Notes under the pieces: model-generated
The model's input: only the letters and a program-made list of their open reading frames with translations
Database searches by the model: none
Told to the model about the DNA's origin: nothing
Made by a program: the position numbers and the translations under genes
Shown: piece by piece, positions 48,058-57,509 of the stretch
Layout of the letters: the number at the start of each line of letters is the position of its first letter
How positions within the stretch are numbered: the first letter of the stretch is position 1
NCBI RefSeq assembly: GCF_900635815.1
Contig: NZ_LR134173.1
Span: 3,511,001 to 3,575,000, forward strand
Length of the DNA stretch: 64,000 nt
Reading direction: 5' to 3'
Origin: Legionella cherrii
GTDB lineage: Bacteria; Pseudomonadota; Gammaproteobacteria; Legionellales; Legionellaceae

Positions 48058-49227
48058 ATGGAGATGCAATTGAACCCACTTAAAGTTGTTTTATTGATTT
48101 TTTGTTTTCTTCATTCCGTTCATGCAGCACCTAATTTTTTAACCATTAGTGATATTCATTACGGCAGTAGTAACTCATCAAATGATGGAGAAGACACGGG
48201 GCCGGAATTTCTAAATATTGCTATGAAACAATATGAAAAATTAAGCGAAAAAGTAGATTTTATTCTTTGCTTAGGTGATTTACCCACTCACTCTTTATTC
48301 AATTCATCGAAAAAGGGGGAGTTTGAAAAAACCGTATTTGAAGAGTTATATAAAAACGACAAAGGGCAGAAACCTATTTTTTATATTACAGGGAATAACG
48401 ATTCCTTACTTGGTAATTATCAACCTTTTGAAGCGAATGGAGTTTCTCCATTAAGTTTTGCTGCAGGCTGGAATGGAGCCTGTGCTCATTGTAAAGAACT
48501 GATTATCGATGACAGTCATATGAGCCACGATGGATATTATTCCAGTTATGTGATCCCTGGAAACAAACAAATTATCTTGATTGCCCTAAATGCAACTCAA
48601 TGGACAAAAACACCCGTACTTTCTCAATACCCCAATCAAGAACACGATGCCGCCATCCAACTTTCATGGCTCAATCAACAATTAAAAACACATCATGCCA
48701 AACAACTATTAATTGCTATGCATGAACCCCCTGGGAATTCATACCAGGGAACACCTATTTGGCATAAAAAGTACGTCAATGAATTTATAAAAATATTAAA
48801 TGACAATAAAAAATCATATGGAGAAATTACGCTGCTTTCTTCACATACGCATATGGATGAACTCAGAAAAATCACTTTAGATCATGGCACCAATATATAT
48901 GCTTATTCTACGCCAAGTGTTAGTCGCGTCCATCATAATTACCCGGGGATGAAAATATTTAACCTGGATAATCATCTTAAAATTAAAAATTATACTACCT
49001 ATTACACGAGCGATATAAACAGCTGGGGTGATCAATATTATCAAGCGATAAGTAAAACGGATGCAATTTTTCCACATTGCCAGCACAAGACCTTATCCCA
49101 ATGCCTTAATTCATTAAATACAAATCAGGTATGTAATTATTTAGATAAAGGTTTGTTTTACGGAGTAAAAAGCCCTAATGTGCCAATTCATGAATGCAAT
49201 ATAATATATAAAGTTACTTCTGATTGA
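48058..49227 (+). CDS. Secreted metallophosphoesterase (acid sphingomyelinase-like)
   Basis: This 389-residue protein has a signal peptide (to about residue 24, ending SVHA). The calcineurin-type metal sites appear in order: SDIHYG, CLGDLPTH, TGNND, MHEPPG and SSHTHMD. The layout and cysteine-rich C-terminal tail (CQHKTLSQC, CNYL, HECN) resemble the acid sphingomyelinase-like branch, which hydrolyses phosphodiesters in lipids or nucleotides. It is exported and could act on host or environmental substrates; the substrate is not determined. It is a single gene after a repeat-rich gap. Confidence 0.85.
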   Translation: MEMQLNPLKVVLLIFCFLHSVHAAPNFLTISDIHYGSSNSSNDGEDTGPEFLNIAMKQYEKLSEKVDFILCLGDLPTHSLFNSSKKGEFEKTVFEELYKNDKGQKPIFYITGNNDSLLGNYQPFEANGVSPLSFAAGWNGACAHCKELIIDDSHMSHDGYYSSYVIPGNKQIILIALNATQWTKTPVLSQYPNQEHDAAIQLSWLNQQLKTHHAKQLLIAMHEPPGNSYQGTPIWHKKYVNEFIKILNDNKKSYGEITLLSSHTHMDELRKITLDHGTNIYAYSTPSVSRVHHNYPGMKIFNLDNHLKIKNYTTYYTSDINSWGDQYYQAISKTDAIFPHCQHKTLSQCLNSLNTNQVCNYLDKGLFYGVKSPNVPIHECNIIYKVTSD

Positions 49228-49283
49228 CAAATTCATCAATCAACTCTAACTTTGTTATTCTTTATAATTAAAGGACTAAAAAA

Positions 49284-49703
49284 ATGAAAGCACTTTATAC
49301 CGCAACAGCGCGCACACATGGTGGTCGAGAGGGTCACATAGAAACATCAGACGGCTTATTAAGACTGGACCTTGCGAAACCTAAAGAACTTGGTGGCCAA
49401 AGTGACGGTACCAATCCCGAAGAATTATTTGCTGCCGGTTATGCTGCATGTTTCGAAAGTGCCATGCGTCATGTCGCTCGTTTACAGAACATTCCTTTAA
49501 AAGATGCCTCTATTCTTTCTAAAGTCTCCCTGTATTCCACACCAGAACACGGATTTAAACTTGGAGTTGAAATGCATGCTCATGTCGTGGGCCTAAATCA
49601 AAAAGATGCAGAAGATTTAGTAGCCAAAGCTCATGAAGTGTGTCCCTATTCTAGAGCAATTCACGGCAATGTGGATGTGGCATTTAAAGTAAGTGCAGAA
49701 TAA
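49284..49703 (+). CDS. ohr: Organic hydroperoxide resistance protein (Ohr/OsmC family)
   Basis: This 139-residue protein is of typical Ohr length. The two reactive cysteines are Cys56 (GYAACFESA) and Cys120 (HEVCPYSRA), and NPEELFAAGY is the family signature. Ohr reduces organic peroxides with thiol cofactors such as lipoyl proteins. AAAGGA precedes the ATG. No OhrR-type regulator is visible next to it. Confidence 0.93.
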   Translation: MKALYTATARTHGGREGHIETSDGLLRLDLAKPKELGGQSDGTNPEELFAAGYAACFESAMRHVARLQNIPLKDASILSKVSLYSTPEHGFKLGVEMHAHVVGLNQKDAEDLVAKAHEVCPYSRAIHGNVDVAFKVSAE

Positions 49704-49733
49704 AACGACTTCTACTCATTCCGTGAAAGGTCG

Positions 49734-49810
49734 GTCATTCCGGGCTTAGCCTGGGATCTCCATGCGGTAGCACATTATTTTAAGAGATTCCTCATGGCAC
49801 CAGGGATGAC
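49734..49810. repeat. Intergenic repeat (family C-like)
   Basis: The block begins GTCATTCCGGG and ends CAGGGATGAC, with GGGATCTCCATGCGGTAGCAC inside (part), an arrangement similar to the element at 8834-8918. It lies between convergent genes and may serve as a bidirectional terminator. Confidence 0.45.
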
Positions 49811-49837
49811 CACCTACCGGCAGGGCAATTTCTTTCA

Positions 49838-51355
49838 TCACATGCTTAGTTGTTCCGGAACATTAAGATGTGCTTCAAGCGCTCGGCTTAGTTCACCAAT
49901 ATGATCTTCTGAGCGGGTCGTTTTTTTACCCGCAAAAAAATCAAATATGGGGTTATTGTGTTTTTTGATTATTTTCATATTTTCTGGATCGCGCATAAAT
50001 GATTTTATAAAACCATCAATCTCTCGTAAATTACCACTTTGACACTTCAGTTCAAAAATAAATTGTTTCAATAACTCCCCTTTTTCACGACGTGATGAGC
50101 TAAATGACTTAGCCATATTGATTGCATTGCTATGCATAGTACTTATTATTTGTAATAAATCTTGCGGCAAATGGGCGTAAGAGGCAGGTAAAAAATGCCC
50201 CATTGCATCTTCTGCTTCCCTACGGCATTTTCTTGATGATTCAGGAGGAGTAAATTTAAAAATTTTATTGTATACCTCTTTAAATTTTACTGCTAACCAA
50301 GAATGCATATTCATAGTAGGATGTAAGACGTCCCAAAACATGTAGCCTTTGGCTGGCGAAATATGTTCTTCTTGATCGACAGGATTTTTTTGATTTTGCT
50401 TAAATTCATCCGACTCAATATATGGAGATGTTAATTTATCCTCATCAAAACCATAATCTTTACAATGATCATAAATTTCTTTAAATGGTTTACTGACATC
50501 GAAAATTGAAAGATTCAAAGGGATGTTTAGACCATGATACTTTTCGAGGATTTGTTGTACTTTAATTGCCAACTGCTCATTAAAATGTGCCGAGCATTCA
50601 GCGGCTTTATTTTGTTCTGTTTTACTTTTAGCCTTGTATTTTGGCGTTAAGGATAGATCGGGTAAATTCAATAAAACAAAATTCCTGTACCCTTGTTGAA
50701 TCAAGGTTTCAAGATTGGCGATTCGCGCATTGATTGCATTATCTGCTTCAAGAAAAGTAGGTTCAGAATTTACCGTAACTAAATCATTCGCCCCAGACCA
50801 TTCAATAACTAAAGTTTCAGCTTTTTCCTGAGCGCTAATATGATATTTTTTATCATCCGCACTGAGTAACTTTTGTTTCTCTTCTAAATAGCTTAAGACC
50901 AGTCGAGCTGCTTCATCCATGGGATTGAGCGTGAGTTGTGTCTTATAATCGTATGAGGTTAATCCCGCTTCGCAATAGAAACGAGCAAAGCGTTCTCCTT
51001 TGTATAAAATATGTTTATCACTATTGAGACTAAATGCCCTCTCATTTTTGCTCAATAAATGATGATCATTAGCTAAAATCGCATCGGCCACGTCTGCATT
51101 CCCTCGCGCATCCCGCATGACTTTCAGTTTTTTACGAGCATGTTCTATTTCAAATTGTTCAATAATCGCTGTGACAAAATAATCTCCCCAGACAAATCCA
51201 TTGGTAAATCGCCCTCTAGGTGCATCAAAACCTACTTCATAAATATCCCCCAAGGGAATAAAACCAAAAAGCATCCGTTTATTAAAAGTACCCCTATCCG
51301 ATAAACTATCTCCCAAAACCACCAAACGACTAATCTTAATCTCAGATGCTGGCAT
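49838..51355 (-). CDS. SGNH/GDSL-family esterase or lysophospholipase, possible effector
   Basis: The ATG at 51355 has AAGGAG seven bases upstream and gives 505 residues; the frame opens at 51379. GDSLSDRGT at residues 15-23 carries the nucleophile Ser17. RGRFTNGFVWGDY, SGANDLVT and WDVLHPT (with the catalytic Asp-x-x-His) are the other GDSL blocks. A C-terminal helical extension of about 150 residues follows. No signal peptide is present, unlike the secreted Legionella PlaA/PlaC type, so a Dot/Icm route is possible. Enzymes of this class cleave acyl esters of lipids; the substrate here is unknown. Confidence 0.83.
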   Translation of the reverse strand: MPASEIKISRLVVLGDSLSDRGTFNKRMLFGFIPLGDIYEVGFDAPRGRFTNGFVWGDYFVTAIIEQFEIEHARKKLKVMRDARGNADVADAILANDHHLLSKNERAFSLNSDKHILYKGERFARFYCEAGLTSYDYKTQLTLNPMDEAARLVLSYLEEKQKLLSADDKKYHISAQEKAETLVIEWSGANDLVTVNSEPTFLEADNAINARIANLETLIQQGYRNFVLLNLPDLSLTPKYKAKSKTEQNKAAECSAHFNEQLAIKVQQILEKYHGLNIPLNLSIFDVSKPFKEIYDHCKDYGFDEDKLTSPYIESDEFKQNQKNPVDQEEHISPAKGYMFWDVLHPTMNMHSWLAVKFKEVYNKIFKFTPPESSRKCRREAEDAMGHFLPASYAHLPQDLLQIISTMHSNAINMAKSFSSSRREKGELLKQFIFELKCQSGNLREIDGFIKSFMRDPENMKIIKKHNNPIFDFFAGKKTTRSEDHIGELSRALEAHLNVPEQLSM

Positions 51356-51735
51356 ATTAATCTCCTTATTAAAGATCATTGACCAAGATCTCCGTCCTCT
51401 TGCAGAAAAGAACTAGGATAAGTCTAAAATGCAACCCAAAATCTCCTAGACCTAATCCTTGATAAGCCTCAAGAAAGAGATCCGAAAAAAATGATTACAA
51501 ATTATTTAAAAAGATAATTCAGTTTTGAAATCAGCTGCTTTTGTACGACGTAACAATACAAATTAGAGCGATATAATTTTGCTTTCATCACCTACAGATA
51601 TTCTGGTTAGAATCTAAGTTATAAAAGCAGGACCACTGGAAAAGCATCCCATTACTCACACTTCATTTATTGGGATTTTATATTGGTTGCTTGCACAGTT
51701 CCTGATAATATAGACTTATTTTTCAAAAATTGTCT
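51356..51735. other. Divergent intergenic region, 380 bases
   Basis: This lies between the GDSL gene and glutathione reductase. It is AT-rich. I see no ORF with a convincing ribosome site, no tRNA and no strong hairpin. It presumably contains the promoters of both flanking genes. Confidence 0.5.
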
Positions 51736-53094
51736 ATGAAAAACAACCATTTTGATCTTATTGTATTAGGTGGAGGCAGTGGTGGCATCGCCAGTGCTGT
51801 TCGAGCTGCAAAACATGGTGCTAAAGTAGCAGTGGTAGAACCCAATCACTTGGGTGGTACTTGCGTTAATTTAGGCTGTGTGCCAAAAAAAATTATGTTC
51901 AATGCATCCATGATTTGTGACATCATGCACCATGCATCCGACTATGGGTTTTCTACTACCTCAACCCAACTTGACTGGAATACCCTCGTTACTAGACGTA
52001 ATGCATATATAGACCGACTCAGGGAAAACTATGCACGACGTTTTGCTCAATTTAATATCACCCTGATTCAAGGTTCAGGGGCATTTCACGATAAACACTC
52101 GATCAAAGTGAATGATTCTTTTTATCAGGCACCCCATATCATCATTGCAACGGGTGGCAAGCCTTCACTACCAATAATTCATGGGATTCAGCATGCAATT
52201 GACTCGGACGGCTTCTTTGCATTAAGCAAACAACCTGAAAAAGTTGCAATTATTGGAAGCGGCTATATCGGAGTGGAACTAGCCGGCGTATTAAACAGCC
52301 TAGGTAGTGAAACCCATCTTTTAATGCGAGGTTCTCGACCTTTATCTCGTTTTGATAAAGTTTTGGGAGAAACATTAATGGATATGATGCAACAACAAGG
52401 TATTCAGGTTCATGCAAATCATAAAGCACAAGAAATCAATTTACATAGTGATGGCAGAAAATCTATAGTATGCGCCACGAGCGGTTCCATTATTCAGGAT
52501 ATAGACGTAATTATTGTCGCCGTGGGAAGAACACCCAGAACATCGGGCTTAAATCTAGAAAAGGTAAACGTTGCAACTGATGAGCAAGGTTTAGTTTTAG
52601 TCGATGCCTTTCAAAATACGAGCGCGCAGGGAATCTATGCTTTAGGTGATGTAACGAATGCACCTGCACTTACCCCTGTAGCAATTGCTGCGGGTCGACG
52701 TTTGGCTGATCGTATATTTGGCCAGCAACCTGAGGCGTGTTTAAACTATGATAATATTTGTACTGTAATCTTTAGTCATCCTCCTGTGGGAACAGTTGGG
52801 CTTAGTGAAGAAGAGGCCATTGAGCAATACGGTAAAGATCAGATTAAAATATATCAAACTCGTTTCACCCCTATGTTTGATGCATTTGCAGAAATAAAAA
52901 CACCTACAGTGATGAAATTAGTCACCTTAGGCAAAGAAGAAAAAATTATTGGCTTGCACGTTATTGGATTAGCAGCGGATGAAATGCTCCAGGGTTTTGG
53001 TGTGGCAATAAAAATGGGCGCTTGTAAAAAAGATTTCGATAATACGGTTGCGATTCATCCCACGAGCGCTGAAGAATTTGTAACTATGGTTTAA
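51736..53094 (+). CDS. gor: Glutathione-disulfide reductase
   Basis: The ATG at 51736 gives 452 residues. It has the FAD loop [11 protein letters not shown] and the redox-active pair Cys43/Cys48 in [13 protein letters not shown]. The NAD(P)H loop is [14 protein letters not shown], followed by arginines ([11 protein letters not shown]) that fit NADPH binding. The C-terminal [11 protein letters not shown] carries the catalytic histidine. It keeps glutathione reduced using NADPH. It is followed by a carbonic anhydrase gene after four bases, so the two form an operon. Confidence 0.93.
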   Translation: MKNNHFDLIVLGGGSGGIASAVRAAKHGAKVAVVEPNHLGGTCVNLGCVPKKIMFNASMICDIMHHASDYGFSTTSTQLDWNTLVTRRNAYIDRLRENYARRFAQFNITLIQGSGAFHDKHSIKVNDSFYQAPHIIIATGGKPSLPIIHGIQHAIDSDGFFALSKQPEKVAIIGSGYIGVELAGVLNSLGSETHLLMRGSRPLSRFDKVLGETLMDMMQQQGIQVHANHKAQEINLHSDGRKSIVCATSGSIIQDIDVIIVAVGRTPRTSGLNLEKVNVATDEQGLVLVDAFQNTSAQGIYALGDVTNAPALTPVAIAAGRRLADRIFGQQPEACLNYDNICTVIFSHPPVGTVGLSEEEAIEQYGKDQIKIYQTRFTPMFDAFAEIKTPTVMKLVTLGKEEKIIGLHVIGLAADEMLQGFGVAIKMGACKKDFDNTVAIHPTSAEEFVTMV

Positions 53095-53098
53095 TCAC

Positions 53099-53638
53099 AT
53101 GAATAATGCAATTCGTAGTTTTCAAGGTAAATCACCTTCAATAGGCCAAAGAGTTTTCATAGATCCTACATCAGTAGTCATTGGTGATGTTTTTCTGGGC
53201 GACGATGTATCTGTTTGGCCTATGGCCGTGATACGCGGAGATGTGAACTCCATTAAAATAGGCAATGCCTGTAGTGTACAAGATGGGGCTGTTTTGCATG
53301 TTACCCATGATGGCCCTTATACAGCTGGGGGACAACCATTAATTTTAGGCCAAGGGATTACAATTGGACATCAAGCCGTATTGCATGGCTGCAGGGTGGA
53401 TGATTTCTGTCTCATTGGTATGGGCGCTTTAATTTTAGATGCCGTACACATTGAGCATCATGTAATGGTTGCTGCTGGTTCTGTAGTCACTCCTGGAAAA
53501 AAATTGGAGAGTGGTTATTTATATCTTGGTAACCCAGCTAAAGCAATTAGAAAATTAACTGATCAAGAAATCGAAAGGTTAGAATATTCAGCACAACATT
53601 ATGTGCGGCTGAAAGATAAACATTTGGTATCGATTTAG
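53099..53638 (+). CDS. Gamma-type carbonic anhydrase-like protein (YrdA/PaaY type)
   Basis: This 179-residue left-handed beta-helix protein has many hexapeptide turns (VIGDVFLGDDVSVWPMAVIR is the family opening). The zinc histidines are His67, His91 and His96 in VLHVTHD and IGHQAVLHG. Family members bind a metal between subunits of a trimer. Some hydrate CO2, while others are thioesterases or of unknown activity. Only four bases separate it from gor. Its ribosome site is weak, so coupling is likely. Confidence 0.9.
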   Translation: MNNAIRSFQGKSPSIGQRVFIDPTSVVIGDVFLGDDVSVWPMAVIRGDVNSIKIGNACSVQDGAVLHVTHDGPYTAGGQPLILGQGITIGHQAVLHGCRVDDFCLIGMGALILDAVHIEHHVMVAAGSVVTPGKKLESGYLYLGNPAKAIRKLTDQEIERLEYSAQHYVRLKDKHLVSI

Positions 53639-53836
53639 GTATGTATCAAAATTGCAGCCTGTATAGGGCACAACAGCCCCATTCTATACGATAGCACCAG
53701 GTTAGGATGTGAAGGCCTGCCTTGCAAGGTATTGACGGAACATGTCCTCGGTTCAGGGGAACTGAATTCAAGCCAATAATTGTTATTTATAATTTTAATC
53801 TAAAATAAAAGAAATGGACTTCATGGGTTAGTGTAA

Positions 53837-55096
53837 ATGACTCAATCTCATTTGGAATTGGAAATATTAAAAACTGAGAAGTTAAGAACAACCATTTTAT
53901 CTATTATTTTTATTCTAATGGCTCTCATTTGGACAATATTTTTTATTCATTCTCCCGAAGTATACTATCGACAAGCGCAAGTATCCCCGATGGTTATGCC
54001 GAGTTCTTTAGTGGCGATCGCGTTTTATTTTTTATTAATGCGACTTGTTGTTTCTCAATACATGCTCCATCAGAAAAATATACCCCTCGTAATACAATAT
54101 ATTAAAGCGTTCATCGAAATAAATATCCCAACACTAGGAATAATCGTTCTAATGAATTATCACACCCCAATATATGTTCTTTTAATGCCACCTGTTTTAC
54201 TTTATTTTATTTTCATTATTCTGTCTTCACTCACCTTAAATGAATGGTTATGTGGGTTTTCAGGAATGGTTGCCGCCATTGAATATTGGCTTTTTTCCTA
54301 TTACGTACTGCATTACACTCCAATCAAAGGAATTGATTACTATTTAATCGCATGGTATGCCTTTGCCAATCGAGGAGGAATGTTATTAGTTGCTGGGGTC
54401 GCTACCGCTTTTGTCACATCACAAATTAAAAAGCAATTGTTTGTAGCCTTTGAGGCACAAAAAGAACGGGACAGAATTGAAGGTATTTTTGGACAGCATG
54501 TTTCACCTGAAGTGGTCTCCAAATTATTATCTAAGGATGGTAATTTGAGTGAATACATACCGGTTTGTGTTATGTTTTTGGACGTGCGAAATTTCACTCA
54601 TTTTACCGAAGTAAGCGAACCATCAATTGCAGTTAATTATCTCAATAATATTTTTAAATTTATGGTCAAAATCATTCATGACAATAAAGGGATTATCAAT
54701 AAATTTTTAGGTGATGGTTTTATGGCTGTATTTGGTGCACCTATATCGAGTGGTAATGATGTGGTTAATGCCGTAAACGCCGCGCTTGAGATTATGAAAC
54801 GCACTGAAGAGGAAGTAAAAAAAGGCCATTTACCCGATCTCAAATTAGGAATAGGACTCCATTTTGGTCATGCGGTAACAGGTACGATTGGGACTAAAAA
54901 AAGACAGGAATATACCATTATTGGTGATGTAGTCAATTCAGCAGCCCATATAGAGCAGTTAAATAAAACCTATAATTCTCATATTCTTATTTCTGAAGAT
55001 GCCATGAAGGAATTACCTGAAATGAAGGGCGAATTTGTTGGTAATGCCATGCTTAAACATCGCGATCATCCAATCAAATTATACAGATTAGCTTGA
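53837..55096 (+). CDS. Membrane-bound class III adenylate/guanylate cyclase
   Basis: This encodes 419 residues. About six membrane helices fill residues 18-195, followed by a short coiled linker (200-222) and the GQHVSPEVV entry to the catalytic domain. The metal-binding aspartates are Asp249 (MFLDVRNF) and Asp293 (LGDGFMAVFG). The lysine in INKFLGD and YTIIGDVVNSAA fit an adenylate rather than guanylate pocket, though this is only a motif reading. It would make cAMP at the inner membrane in response to an unknown signal. Several such cyclases are known in Legionella genomes. It is a single gene. Confidence 0.88.
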   Translation: MTQSHLELEILKTEKLRTTILSIIFILMALIWTIFFIHSPEVYYRQAQVSPMVMPSSLVAIAFYFLLMRLVVSQYMLHQKNIPLVIQYIKAFIEINIPTLGIIVLMNYHTPIYVLLMPPVLLYFIFIILSSLTLNEWLCGFSGMVAAIEYWLFSYYVLHYTPIKGIDYYLIAWYAFANRGGMLLVAGVATAFVTSQIKKQLFVAFEAQKERDRIEGIFGQHVSPEVVSKLLSKDGNLSEYIPVCVMFLDVRNFTHFTEVSEPSIAVNYLNNIFKFMVKIIHDNKGIINKFLGDGFMAVFGAPISSGNDVVNAVNAALEIMKRTEEEVKKGHLPDLKLGIGLHFGHAVTGTIGTKKRQEYTIIGDVVNSAAHIEQLNKTYNSHILISEDAMKELPEMKGEFVGNAMLKHRDHPIKLYRLA

Positions 55097-55222
55097 TTGC
55101 TTTTACAATGAGTTCAGAATGTGCAATCCATTTAGCTGATGAAGCAATCAAGAAATCTGAAAACTTAACGTAAATCACAGCAGCTTCTACGGTCCTAAAA
55201 TTAAGGGGCCTATTGCCGTAAT

Positions 55223-55494
55223 TCAAGGACGACAGGGCTCCAATGTGGTTGTTAACGACTCTTGCTGGCTTGGTGGTTTCATAATGCCATACTTATTTAG
55301 TAACTCTCCATTACTCAATTTTATTTGTTGTGCTGCATTTAGAGCATTCTCATATTGATTGAGTTGCTCCTCCATTTGCTCAATAAGGGCTTGCAAACGA
55401 TCATTGTTTTATTCAACTCCAAATTCATTAATTTTACTTCTTCAATACCAGTTTCCAGGCCATTAAGTCCTTTTTCTATTTTTTCAATGGTCAT
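55223..55494 (-). pseudogene. Small coiled-coil protein, one frameshift
   Basis: An ATG at 55494 with AAGGAAATGAG upstream opens a frame that begins MTIEKIEKGLNGLETGIEEV and stops early. One missing A in the AAAA run near 55409-55412 explains it. With five A the frame continues as NNDRLQALIEQMEEQLNQY and on to a TGA at 55223-55225. The rebuilt protein is about 90 residues and largely a coiled coil. I do not recognise it. Confidence 0.55.
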
Positions 55495-55585
55495 CTCATT
55501 TCCTTATGCATTTTTAAAATCTATATAAACGTAAATTATAATGGGTTATAAAAATATTTTCTCCGAATTGAAAACGAAATGGATG

Positions 55586-56665
55586 TTAACACGGATTAAC
55601 CAAAACTCGCGTGACTTCAGGTAGTTCCATGATTAAATTTTCTGTATATGCACTGGAGGGGGTTTGAAAACCAATCGGAGCATCTCCTGATAAAATTTTT
55701 TGAATTATCAATAACGTTGATAAGGCAGTTAATGTATAACCATTAGGTGTCGTCATTACTGCAGCAACTTTTTTGCCCGCTTCATTGGTTACCTCAGCAT
55801 ATATTTTTACAACTGAGTTTTGTCTTTGATCCTCAGTAGGTCCAGCGGGTAATTGATTAATTTTATGCATTAGATAGCTTTTAATTGGAGTCCAACTTAA
55901 AAACCATTTAAAGAAGTTAATAAAAGTTTTAAGCTTTATTATTTTTTTCGGTAATGCCATATACGTTTCTATATGTGGAATCTGTGTAGACCACCAAGCA
56001 GATGACAAATCTCCCCATGAAATAGTGGCACACAACAATTTCTTGTCGGCTCCAAAATCAAAAAAATGGGTTTTTCCACAAAACGGAATTGTCTTTAAAA
56101 TTCCTTCATTTCGTATTTTAGTTCCTTCAGGGATATCTTCCAGCATCGTTTTAGCAGTACCATGAGAAATACTTAAATGCGCACTTTGAGTAAATGTACC
56201 AATGGCAAGAATCAATCGATTTGCATCAGGTAAAGAATGCTTTAAAAAAGCAGCCAAACAATCACTAGGGACTACATCAAATCCAGAACCAGGTAAGAGC
56301 ATGATACCATTTTTTTTTGCCTGCTCATTCATCGCCATAAGCTGTTCTATTACCATCACTTCACCGGTAATATCCAAATAATGGGTTTTTGTGGCAAGAC
56401 AGGCCAGCGCCATGTTTCTGTAGGTATACTTAAATGGACCCGCACAATGAATTACCGCTATAAGGTCGCGAAGAGCATTTTTAGCTTGCTCCAAATCGTT
56501 CACATCAAATACTCGATACTCCAAATTCAAAGCCGCTGCTTGCTGTTTTAACTTCTTTTCATCTCTTCCGGCTAATATCGGCTTTAATCCTTGCTGTAGA
56601 CTTAACTGAGCAATTAAATTACCGGTATATCCATAAGAACCATAAATAAGGAAATTTTTTTTCAT
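55586..56665 (-). CDS. Saccharopine-dehydrogenase-like NAD(P)-binding protein
   Basis: This 359-residue protein has the nucleotide loop IYGSYGYTGNLIA at residues 7-19 and LAGRDEKKL shortly after, then VIHCAGPF, YLDITGE and GFDVVPSDCLA. These are conserved in the trans-acting enoyl reductase/saccharopine reductase-like family. It is shorter than the mycobacterial members. The reaction is unknown; reduction of a lipid or amino-acid derived substrate is possible. A purine-rich site (CAGGTAG) precedes the start. It lies 30 kb from the acyl cluster and shows no direct link to it. Confidence 0.8.
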   Translation of the reverse strand: MKKNFLIYGSYGYTGNLIAQLSLQQGLKPILAGRDEKKLKQQAAALNLEYRVFDVNDLEQAKNALRDLIAVIHCAGPFKYTYRNMALACLATKTHYLDITGEVMVIEQLMAMNEQAKKNGIMLLPGSGFDVVPSDCLAAFLKHSLPDANRLILAIGTFTQSAHLSISHGTAKTMLEDIPEGTKIRNEGILKTIPFCGKTHFFDFGADKKLLCATISWGDLSSAWWSTQIPHIETYMALPKKIIKLKTFINFFKWFLSWTPIKSYLMHKINQLPAGPTEDQRQNSVVKIYAEVTNEAGKKVAAVMTTPNGYTLTALSTLLIIQKILSGDAPIGFQTPSSAYTENLIMELPEVTRVLVNPC

Positions 56666-56905
56666 TCAATCTACCTGAATAATTTTTAATTCAGTGTATC
56701 TCGATAATTAGCTTTTATCGAGATAAGGTTAAATTAATCGTACTACATCACAAGATAGAAAAAAATTAAGGAGAAATCTTATTATGGAGATGGAGTAACT
56801 TAGGGTGTTTATTATCTCGAGAAAAATTAGGGAAGTCAGCGGTCACCTTGTTTAGAAATATGATATATCTTGAATGTAACGCCACAAATAATCCTTTTTT
56901 TTAAG

Positions 56906-57356
56906 TCAATTTTTTTCACGTTTTGCAAAAAATACAGCAAATGAAAAAGTCAGTGGTTTTGGAAATAAGAGCCCTTCACGGTGATTTTGAAAAATTTTAA
57001 AATCAATATCAGTATAACCTTGTTGTTGTAACCAAATAGCAGCTTTTTTTATACAAGGAAAAGATTTACTTTGTTGAACAGAATAAGTATTTTGTCCTAA
57101 AAAGCAGTAAATAACCCCTCTTCCTTTATTCCAATCACGAACAGCGTTGTATGAGGCGGGGGGATCTGATGGAAAACTAGGATAAACTTTGACTCTAGCC
57201 CAACTTTTATTGTAAAAAGATAATGTAGCTGCTTTTTTCTCGGCAACAATCCATGAAGGCTTCTCTGAAGGGTATAATTCTTGCCAATGTTTAAAAATAT
57301 CTGCTGCTGCTTCTTTCTGTGGCAAATAATAGTGCGAGTCTTGTGTATGCGCAGCA
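56906..57356 (-). pseudogene. Family-39 glycosyltransferase, C-terminal part severed by IS21
   Basis: This fragment encodes the soluble C-terminal domain (about 145 residues, from AAHTQDSHYYLPQ to the TAA at 56906). It has no start of its own. Removing bases 57357-60010 and one copy of CAGCA joins it in frame to the membrane part at 60011-61202. The rebuilt codon run reads R-I-Y-A-A-H-T-Q with no frameshift. The total is 545 residues, normal for GT39-type transferases with a multi-pass domain and a periplasmic tail. Confidence 0.85.
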
Positions 57357-57509
57357 TGTGTAGCGACAATTAAAATTGCGTTTTTTCGGAAGCAAAAATA
57401 CCCCCTTAAAATTCCCTTTTCTGCTGGTTAGTCAAAAGTTCTATTAGTCACCTATTATTAGTTGATTAGATTGTCTTTTTTAAAAATCGACAAAGGGACT
57501 TCTTGGCGA

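Noticed and set aside
53650..53700. tRNA-like or riboswitch-like hairpin after the carbonic anhydrase gene
   Set aside because: Only a weak interrupted stem (GTATAG/CTATAC) is present, with no tRNA or riboswitch signature.
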